The position numbers and the translations under genes are program-made. A stretch of 5,217 nucleotides of DNA from Dehalococcoidia bacterium (GTDB lineage Bacteria > Chloroflexota > Dehalococcoidia > GIF9 > AB-539-J10), in NCBI GenBank assembly GCA_030612345.1, contig JAUWOB010000081.1:1-5217 (forward strand). Direction: 5' to 3'. Shown piece after piece: positions 1 through 4,680 of the stretch (positions within the stretch are counted from its first letter, which is position 1; each line of letters begins with the position of its first letter). The notes below the pieces were generated by a model. The model was given only the letters and a program-made list of their open reading frames with translations, was not told where the DNA came from and ran no database searches.

Positions 1-1
1 T

Positions 2-670
2 ATTACCTTTGGCAGACCGTCCAGGATTACTGCCAAGACGTTTCTGGGACGCGGTGGCGTCATCAACATAGAGCGAGAATCGCAGCTTAGCGGTCCGATT
101 CACAGCAAAGGGGTTATGATTCTCAGCGGCTATCTGGGATCGAGGTATGCCCAGGACAGGCCATTGTCCTTGTCCGCCAGCCTGTGTTTCGAGCAATCTT
201 ACGAGGGTGTGGAAGGGGACAGTGCCTCCTCTAGCGAGCTATATGCCATTCTCTCCAGCCTTGCAGACCTCCCGCTAAAGCAGGGTGTAGCTGTGACCGG
301 ATCGGTCAACCAGACGGGAGAGATTCAGCCGATAGGCGGCGTCAACCAGAAGATAGAAGGCTTCTTCAAGGTATGCCAGGCTAAAGGACTCAACGGCGAC
401 CAGGGGGTGCTTATACCGCATCAGAATCTGAGAAATCTCATGCTGCGCGAGGAAGTGGTTGAGGCGGTCAGGCAGGGCCAGTTTCATATTTACTCGGCCA
501 GGACCATCGATGAGGGCATTGAAATACTGACGGGCGTGCCCGCAGGTGAGAGACAGGAGGATGGCACCTATCCTGAGCACACGGTTAACTATCTCGTCGA
601 CAAGCGCCTGGAGGAGATGGCGAGACGCCTCAAGAGCTTCTACGCTCACGAAAGGAAGGAAGGCAGATAG
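2..670 (+). CDS. Lon-like ATP-dependent protease (S16 family), C-terminal proteolytic domain, 5' partial
   Basis: This is the last 222 residues of a cytosolic Lon-type serine protease; the reading frame is open to the left edge, so the internal ATG at 116 is not the start. What is visible is the S16 protease domain: the lead-in [15 protein letters not shown], the [14 protein letters not shown] block carrying the catalytic Ser (codon 221-223), and [12 protein letters not shown] carrying the catalytic Lys (codon 350-352). These form the Ser-Lys dyad of the family. The FEQSY and IEGFF wording is typical of the Lon-like proteins with an N-terminal AAA-type module (YcbZ/LonB-like group) rather than classical LonA, but the ATPase part lies outside the window, so the subgroup is inferred. 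The family degrades misfolded or regulatory proteins using ATP. The protein ends in a charged tail (HERKEGR) after the conserved [10 protein letters not shown] segment. The gene converges on the reductase, with a 106-bp gap. Nothing looks broken. Confidence 0.95.
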   Translation: MTFGRPSRITAKTFLGRGGVINIERESQLSGPIHSKGVMILSGYLGSRYAQDRPLSLSASLCFEQSYEGVEGDSASSSELYAILSSLADLPLKQGVAVTGSVNQTGEIQPIGGVNQKIEGFFKVCQAKGLNGDQGVLIPHQNLRNLMLREEVVEAVRQGQFHIYSARTIDEGIEILTGVPAGERQEDGTYPEHTVNYLVDKRLEEMARRLKSFYAHERKEGR

Positions 671-776
671 CATAGATGCTCTTCTCTATATGTCCGGGGT
701 GAGCCTCATACAAGACCTGCACAAGCAGCTCCTCTATTATACGAGCATATGCGGCTGCATGCTGTTCAGGCAGCCA
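671..776. other. Convergent intergenic gap, no clear terminator
   Basis: This gap separates the stops of the Lon-like protease and the reductase. It contains short self-complementary patches (for example ATGC/GCAT within ATGCGGCTGCAT near 750-760) but no GC-rich stem followed by a T tract on either strand, and no ORF with an SD. Confidence 0.5.
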
Positions 777-2147
777 TCAGGCAGCATCCTTGAGGTTACT
801 GAGCACCGCAGGTATTAGCTCGGTGATAGCGGGATGAATATGCATGCTCGTTTGTATCCAGTCGATGCCGCCGCCAGACGTCATGGCATTTACCACTTCC
901 TGAATCAGAATAGGCGCATAGGGGCCGATGATGTGAAACCCCAGCATCTTCCCGCTATTCGCCTCCACAACCGCTTTGGCAAAGCCGTCTTTCTCCAGCA
1001 TGGCCTCGCCCTGGGCCACGTCGAAGTACCGGGCCTTGCCGACCATGACCTTGTGTGCTTTTCTGGCAGCTTCCTCGGTCAACCCTACAGATGCGATCTG
1101 GGGGTGTGAATAGACGGCATGGGGAGCAGCGCTGTAGGCCATCGCTATCTTGCTGCCAGGGATGGCTTTATAGGCGGCCAGCGACGCTTCCGCGTTGGCT
1201 ACATGGGTGAACATCTGCTGACCGTTGCTATCGCCCACGGCAAATATGTTCTTCCTTGTAGTCTCAAGGTACTCGTTGACCCTGATGAAACCTCTCTGGT
1301 CAACCTCAACGCCCGTGTTATCCAATGCCAGTGTGTCGGCATTGGACCTTCGTCCCACCGCTACCAGAATCCTCTGCGCCGCGACTTCTCTTTTCCTGCC
1401 TGTCTTTACATCATTGGCTGTGACGGTAACTCCACCAACGTTCGCCTTGAATTCCTCAGCCTGGACACGGGTATGAATATCCATGCGCCGGCTTAATTGC
1501 TTCTTCAAAAGCTCGGATATCTCCGGCTCCTCGGCCAGAATGAGCCGGTCAGCCATCTCCAGCATGGTTACCTTGACGCCCATGGCAGCCAGGAAATGGC
1601 CGTACTCAACCGCAATATAGCCGCCCCCTATGATGATGATGCTCTCGGGCCTTTCTTTTAGCTGTAATACAGTCTCATTGGTGAGATAATCCACGCCTTC
1701 CAACCCCTTGATGGGCGGTACGAAGGGACGTGAGCCGGAGGCAATGAAAATCTTATCACTCTTGATCTTCTCGCCGTTGACCTCAAGGGTATAATCGGCT
1801 ATGAACCGCCCCACCCCTTCATAGAAGTCCAGGTCCTTCGTCTCAGCCATGCCCCGTTTCATGTGTTCCTGGTTTTCGCGTACCGACTTCCTCATGCGCT
1901 CCATAATGGAGTCGAAGTCGATGCTTCTTATCCCGGCCTCAATGCCCAATTCGCTGGCTTCCTGTATCTCGGCAATTCTGTCGGCCGCGAATATGAGCAT
2001 CTTTGACGGGATGCAACCCGTGTTGGCGCATGTGCCTCCCAGCGGACCTTTGTCGACCAGCGCCACACTTAAGCCGTTGCCTAATGCTTCGTCGACAATA
2101 TTCATCCCGCACCCTGAACCGATGATAATAAAATCATATTTCTTCAT
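777..2147 (-). CDS. FAD-dependent pyridine nucleotide-disulfide oxidoreductase, dihydrolipoyl dehydrogenase / mycothione reductase-like
   Basis: Complete 456-residue class I flavoprotein disulfide reductase, normal length for the family and probably a cytosolic homodimer. Visible in order: N-terminal FAD-binding GSGCG (residues 10-14); redox-active disulfide Cys40/Cys45 in GGTCANTGCIPSK; ASGSRP (136-141); the second dinucleotide fold GGGYIAVEYG (174-183), followed by a strand ending in Glu197, which favours NAD(H) over NADP(H); the second FAD contact FAVGDS (302-307); and the C-terminal dimer domain with His438 and Glu443 in HPAITE, the acid-base pair. Family chemistry is electron transfer between NAD(P)H and a disulfide substrate through FAD and the cysteine pair. 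The substrate is uncertain: the GxGxG nucleotide motif and IHPAITE resemble mycothione reductase-type relatives as much as lipoamide dehydrogenase, and no 2-oxoacid dehydrogenase or lipoyl gene is nearby. The ATG start is supported by GGAGGT 6 nt upstream. It has its own promoter candidate at 2255-2283. Confidence 0.93.
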   Translation of the reverse strand: MKKYDFIIIGSGCGMNIVDEALGNGLSVALVDKGPLGGTCANTGCIPSKMLIFAADRIAEIQEASELGIEAGIRSIDFDSIMERMRKSVRENQEHMKRGMAETKDLDFYEGVGRFIADYTLEVNGEKIKSDKIFIASGSRPFVPPIKGLEGVDYLTNETVLQLKERPESIIIIGGGYIAVEYGHFLAAMGVKVTMLEMADRLILAEEPEISELLKKQLSRRMDIHTRVQAEEFKANVGGVTVTANDVKTGRKREVAAQRILVAVGRRSNADTLALDNTGVEVDQRGFIRVNEYLETTRKNIFAVGDSNGQQMFTHVANAEASLAAYKAIPGSKIAMAYSAAPHAVYSHPQIASVGLTEEAARKAHKVMVGKARYFDVAQGEAMLEKDGFAKAVVEANSGKMLGFHIIGPYAPILIQEVVNAMTSGGGIDWIQTSMHIHPAITELIPAVLSNLKDAA

Positions 2148-2153
2148 GTCTTG

Positions 2154-2159
2154 ACCTCC
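2154..2159 (-). promoter_or_regulatory. Ribosome binding site of the disulfide oxidoreductase
   Basis: On the minus strand GGAGGT stands six bases (CAAGAC) before the ATG at 2147-2145. This near-perfect anti-16S match at good spacing fixes the start codon of the reductase. Confidence 0.9.
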
Positions 2160-2180
2160 GCCTACCTGACGTTTCGGTTC

Positions 2181-2196
2181 GGCGCGAAGTTGCGCC
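2181..2196 (-). promoter_or_regulatory. Small hairpin in the reductase 5' leader
   Basis: GGCGC and GCGCC form a perfect 5-bp inverted repeat around a 6-base loop, about 20 bases upstream of the reductase SD. It has no T tract, so it is not a terminator. It would sit in the untranslated leader and could influence message stability or ribosome access. It could also be chance in a GC-rich stretch. Confidence 0.35.
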
Positions 2197-2220
2197 CTTC
2201 TCTCACTGGCACCCGCTTCT

Positions 2221-2249
2221 GCAAAGCCTGTCCAATGGCACAGGCCTGC
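2221..2249 (-). promoter_or_regulatory. Imperfect inverted repeat at the putative reductase transcription start
   Basis: GCCTGT (2226-2231) and ACAGGC (2240-2245) pair around an 8-base loop, and outer GCA/TGC (2221-2223, 2247-2249) extend the helix across a small internal loop. It begins about six bases downstream of the candidate -10 box at 2255-2260, a position typical of an operator or a 5' mRNA stabilising stem. No regulator can be named from the sequence. Confidence 0.35.
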
Positions 2250-2254
2250 AAGTC

Positions 2255-2283
2255 TTAATATCTCGGAAGTCCAATACTGGCAA
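2255..2283 (-). promoter_or_regulatory. Candidate sigma70-type promoter of the disulfide oxidoreductase
   Basis: On the minus strand TTGCCA (2283-2278, five of six matches to the -35 consensus) is followed after exactly 17 bases by TATTAA (2260-2255, four of six to the -10 consensus). It points at the reductase, with a start expected near 2248 and a leader of about 100 nt. The -10 box is only moderate. If real, the reductase does not depend on the stronger promoter at 2498-2527. Confidence 0.45.
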
Positions 2284-2342
2284 AGTGTCAGGGCTGCTTC
2301 TACCTTGATTCACGCCACAACATGAGCGCCAAGCCAGATCCG

Positions 2343-2366
2343 AAACAAGAAAAGCCCCGAGTAACC
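2343..2366 (-). terminator. Probable intrinsic terminator of the structured RNA (3' half of closing stem plus T tract)
   Basis: On the minus strand the last 13 bases of the RNA element (2366-2354, ending TACTCGGGGC) pair with its first 13 bases and are followed at once by TTTTCTTGTTT (2353-2343). A GC-rich helix directly before a T-rich run is the layout of Rho-independent termination. Unusually, the 5' half of the helix is over 100 nt away (2490-2478), so the whole RNA would be the loop. On the plus strand the element is followed by AATATT rather than a T tract, so orientation is clear. Confidence 0.5.
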
Positions 2367-2490
2367 TTACTTCCCTGCCGGCTATCGTCCGGCTTGGCTT
2401 CCCGCTTACCCTGTGCTGGCTCTCACCCGCACCTTTCAGCTTGCACCAAACCCAACTCTCATGCCAGATCCCCGCTTGGCTACTCGGGGC
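2354..2490 (-). ncRNA. Structured RNA of unknown class, about 137-148 nt (small RNA or leader element)
   Basis: The two ends of this element are complementary over 13 pairs: 2490-2478 with 2366-2354, ten perfect Watson-Crick pairs (GCCCCGAGTA/TACTCGGGGC), then one G-U and two C-G. Inside, CTGGC (2467-2463) can pair with GCCAG (2420-2416), and GCCGG/CCGGC (2393-2389 with 2381-2377) makes a 7-base-loop hairpin near the 3' end, so a closed multi-branch fold is likely. The heptamer GCCAAGC occurs twice in the RNA (2480-2474, 2398-2392). A near-consensus promoter ends just before the element so that transcription should begin at 2490-2492, and a T-rich tract follows it. There is no plausible ORF on this strand with an SD. 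I compared by eye with SRP RNA, 6S, RNase P, T-box and common riboswitch cores and could not match it. It may act as an independent small RNA or as an attenuator for the reductase downstream. Real structure: fairly sure; function: unknown. Confidence 0.6.
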
Positions 2491-2497
2491 AATATTA

Positions 2498-2527
2498 ACT
2501 ATAACACACTCGTGACCCGTTTGTCAA
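2498..2527 (-). promoter_or_regulatory. Strong sigma70-type promoter of the structured RNA
   Basis: On the minus strand a perfect TTGACA (2527-2522) is followed after 18 bases by TATAGT (2503-2498, five of six to TATAAT). The expected start, about seven bases further on, falls at 2490-2492, the first bases of the closing helix of the RNA element. The coincidence of promoter and helix edge is the best evidence that the element is a real transcript. Confidence 0.7.
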
Positions 2528-2563
2528 ATTTCCCCTACGGTATGTTGGATTATTCAGATGTTA

Positions 2564-2569
2564 TACAAT
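2564..2569 (+). promoter_or_regulatory. Weak candidate -10 box for the PLD-ATPase gene
   Basis: TACAAT (five of six to TATAAT) lies about 45 bases upstream of the TTG start in an AT-rich stretch. I see no good -35 box 16-18 bases before it, so the gene may be weakly expressed, activator-dependent, or use another sigma factor. Confidence 0.25.
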
Positions 2570-2600
2570 AAGAGGAACGAGGGGCATCGACAGGTTAAGT

Positions 2601-2606
2601 GAGGAG
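2601..2606 (+). promoter_or_regulatory. Ribosome binding site that selects a TTG start
   Basis: GAGGAG lies seven bases upstream of TTG at 2614-2616, ideal spacing. The alternative GTG at 2599 immediately follows an in-frame TAA (2596-2598), overlaps this SD, and has only a distant purine run (GAGGGG at 2579-2584, 14 bases away) to serve it. The TTG is therefore the better start. Confidence 0.65.
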
Positions 2607-2613
2607 TACAGTC

Positions 2614-4539
2614 TTGCAGGGCAGCCTCTTTCAGGGCAGAAGCGACATCGAGACACGGGTGATTTCGCGCCGGCACGATTTCGAGTCCCTTTTTGACGGC
2701 TTCACAAGAATGCGCGGCATCGCCTATGTAGTCTCTTCCGACCTCCTGCGAGAGTTCTTCGAAAAGCGCGGCTACCAGGAAATCGAGATAGTCGTGGGCG
2801 AGGATTTGACGGAGCCCGCCCTGCGGCAGGAGCTTCAGGACAAACCGCTGGAAATGTTGGAACTGCTGGCTGCACGTGTGCAGGCCGGCTCCCTGCGCAT
2901 ATTGGTCCCGCGGCGTAGTATACATACGAAACTATATATACTGGAAAACCCTGACGCTACGCGAGTAATACAAACCTCCGCTAACCTTACCGAGACAGCC
3001 CGCAAGGCCGCGCAGGTGAATTACGCGTGGTACACTGACCTTCCCTCCCGTCACGAGTTCATCGACAAGGTATTACAGGACTACCGTTCGCACACTAAGA
3101 ACTGCACGCTGTTCATGGACGACCTGACCAAGCTGCTTAAGGAACATCATGGCGATTCTAAGCGGGAGTTGATTGAGGTCTGGCTGAAGGGAGAAGCTGT
3201 GTTTGCCTCTGACTTGGAAACGGCAAAGGTGTTCCGGGAGATGTCGATTCAGTCCCTGTTGGTACCGAGCTCGGCTGAAGCCAGTGTCGTCACCGTGAAG
3301 CTGCCGGAGGCACCGGCCGCGAGGAAAGAACTCGAACGCTTTCTGAAGCCTCTGTCTCCCTCTGTAGCGGGCAATCAGACTACACTGCGAGCCTCGGCGT
3401 TCATCAACCATGTGCATGTCACCTATGGGATACCTTTGATGCGCCTTGACCCGGAAAGATGTGAACTCCGGCTCGGACTAAAGGGCGCCATAGTCCACCT
3501 ATCCCAACCACCGGCGGATAGACCGACAGTCAACAGAGCACTTGAGCACCTGGAAGACTACATACAGACGGTGGACCTGGCGAAGAGCCCTGACCCCAAG
3601 TTTGCCAAAGCCAGTATGTTCGAGGCGCTGCTTTACGTTTTCTTCTCACCATTTGCCAGCGAGTACATGAGGAGAAGACGTCTGGCCTACGGCCAGGCAG
3701 ACCCGAAAGGTCCTCGATTTCTGTATGTGTATGGACCATCGCAGAATGGTAAGACAACTTTCTTCCGCTTCGCTTTGAAATTGCTTACAGGCCAGGACAT
3801 GGAGGCTTTGCGTAGGGAAGAGTTCACCCGCAGAAAGATAAAGGGTGCCGCCGTCATAGGCACCGTTTTCCCTCTTGCCTTTGATGACGTGGAGCTTTCC
3901 GGTAAGCCGTGGGCAGCCGACGTGATCAAGTCATACTGGGAAACCTGGTGGACAGCAACCTCGGACATGCCGCAAATACTAATGTCCTCAAATGAACCAC
4001 GGCTTCGGGACTGGGCCAGATCGCGCGTGAAGAGGATCGATTTCGATGTTCATTTTGCCTCGACCGGAGAAGAGAAGAGAAAACTCAAGAGCATCCTGGA
4101 ATTCGATAATCACATATTCCGCTGGTTCTCCAACCTGTACCTGCAACACCTTGCAGCAGAGGAGGAATTCAGCGATGATGAGCTTTTCATTGCCCGTGCT
4201 GTAATGCGTATCCTCTACGAACATGCTGGCAGAAAGCAGCCCGACTTCTTTTTGAATCAGCCCGTTGAGAATCAGTATGACCTCGGCAAGAAGAGATGGA
4301 TAGACCTCCTTTATGGACGGCGTGAGGCCAGGATCTCACGAGAAAAGGAAAGGCTGCTGGTACGTTTTCCGGATCAGATGCAGTTCTGGGAAATCCGCCG
4401 CTTCGAGGGATATCTGCCCCCGGAGGTAAAAGCCCGCCAGGAAGGCCACACCATTATCATCGAGACGCCCGATGACTTCGACGCATGGTGTCCAGCTCCC
4501 GATCGCAGATTCCGTCCATGGCGTTGGAGGCGGTCATGA
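2614..4539 (+). CDS. Phospholipase D-like nuclease fused to a P-loop ATPase (AAA+/SF3 helicase-like); putative defence or mobile-element protein
   Basis: A 641-residue protein when started at TTG 2614 (646 from GTG 2599); positions below count from the TTG. Residues about 1-165 look like a PLD-superfamily fold: FDGF and GIAYVVSS early, IEIVVGED, then His104-x-Lys106 in IHTKLYILE and TSANLT around Asn124, the family's HxK...GSxN motif with Glu where Asp is usual and Thr-Ser for Gly-Ser. Only one such motif is seen, so a dimer would be needed to build an active site, as in Nuc and BfiI. After a linker of about 200 residues comes an NTPase: Walker A GPSQNGKTT (374-382, Lys380), acidic Asp424-Asp425 in LAFDDVEL as Walker B, sensor-1-like SSNEP (Asn460), and RSRVKR with Arg471/Arg474 as candidate arginine fingers. 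This pattern resembles SF3/viral-primase helicases. The C-terminal ~120 residues are unrecognised and end in an Arg/Trp-rich tail. No signal peptide or membrane segment. I infer ATP-controlled nucleic-acid cleavage; the domains are confident, the function is not. Confidence 0.85.
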   Translation: MQGSLFQGRSDIETRVISRRHDFESLFDGFTRMRGIAYVVSSDLLREFFEKRGYQEIEIVVGEDLTEPALRQELQDKPLEMLELLAARVQAGSLRILVPRRSIHTKLYILENPDATRVIQTSANLTETARKAAQVNYAWYTDLPSRHEFIDKVLQDYRSHTKNCTLFMDDLTKLLKEHHGDSKRELIEVWLKGEAVFASDLETAKVFREMSIQSLLVPSSAEASVVTVKLPEAPAARKELERFLKPLSPSVAGNQTTLRASAFINHVHVTYGIPLMRLDPERCELRLGLKGAIVHLSQPPADRPTVNRALEHLEDYIQTVDLAKSPDPKFAKASMFEALLYVFFSPFASEYMRRRRLAYGQADPKGPRFLYVYGPSQNGKTTFFRFALKLLTGQDMEALRREEFTRRKIKGAAVIGTVFPLAFDDVELSGKPWAADVIKSYWETWWTATSDMPQILMSSNEPRLRDWARSRVKRIDFDVHFASTGEEKRKLKSILEFDNHIFRWFSNLYLQHLAAEEEFSDDELFIARAVMRILYEHAGRKQPDFFLNQPVENQYDLGKKRWIDLLYGRREARISREKERLLVRFPDQMQFWEIRRFEGYLPPEVKARQEGHTIIIETPDDFDAWCPAPDRRFRPWRWRRS

Positions 4540-4607
4540 TCAGCGAGCACGTCGCGCCGACCGGCGTGAAATGCTTTGTAGTGCCTCTGGGCAACCTGGC
4601 ACGGTGA
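4536..4607 (+). CDS. Possible 23-residue ORF translationally coupled to the PLD-ATPase
   Basis: An ATG overlaps the stop of the upstream gene as ATGA, the arrangement typical of coupled translation. It encodes MISEHVAPTGVKCFVVPLGN and three more residues before TGA. There is no recognisable motif. The frame stays open after the TGA for a further stretch, so this could be the start of a decayed downstream gene or pure chance. Confidence 0.2.
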   Translation: MISEHVAPTGVKCFVVPLGNLAR

Positions 4608-4657
4608 GCAAAAACGCCCTGCCCGGATCGGGGGGTTATCTCTTCGGTCGCCTGCTG

Positions 4658-4676
4658 CGAGCCGACATCAGGCTCG
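4658..4676. terminator. Inverted repeat between convergent genes
   Basis: CGAGCC (4658-4663) and GGCTCG (4671-4676) form a perfect 6-bp hairpin with a 7-base loop, close to the stop codon of the acyl-CoA ligase and 119 bases past the PLD-ATPase stop. There is no T tract on either strand, so a bidirectional terminator role is only suggested by position. Confidence 0.3.
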
Positions 4677-4680
4677 GGTA

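Noticed and set aside
546..818. 90-residue plus-strand ORF crossing the protease end.
   Set aside because: Its first half is a frame-shadow of the protease C-terminus and its second half crosses the convergent gap into the reductase end; no SD or motif.
834..1496. Plus-strand ORFs of 91 and 125 residues inside the reductase.
   Set aside because: They are antisense to a gene with complete catalytic motifs, lack SD sites and show no protein-like motifs.
2354..2420. Similarity of CAGCACAGGG plus a GATAGCCGG segment to a c-di-GMP-I riboswitch.
   Set aside because: The match is only a few short words; the expected GGGACGCAAAGCC core and tetraloop-receptor layout are not present.
2440..2470. T-box-like wording on the minus strand (GAGAG then TTGGTGCAAGC) upstream of the reductase.
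   Set aside because: The diagnostic T-box sequence (TGGNACCGCG) is absent downstream and the reductase is not an amino-acid or tRNA synthetase gene.
2354..2490. Retron msr-msd reading of the element because its ends are inverted repeats.
   Set aside because: No reverse transcriptase gene is in the window, and the terminal helix is explained by a promoter-to-terminator RNA layout.
2554..3757. Minus-strand ORFs opposite the PLD-ATPase.
   Set aside because: Low-complexity compositions (Cys, Gln, Arg-rich) typical of antisense shadows; the plus-strand frame has clear domain motifs.
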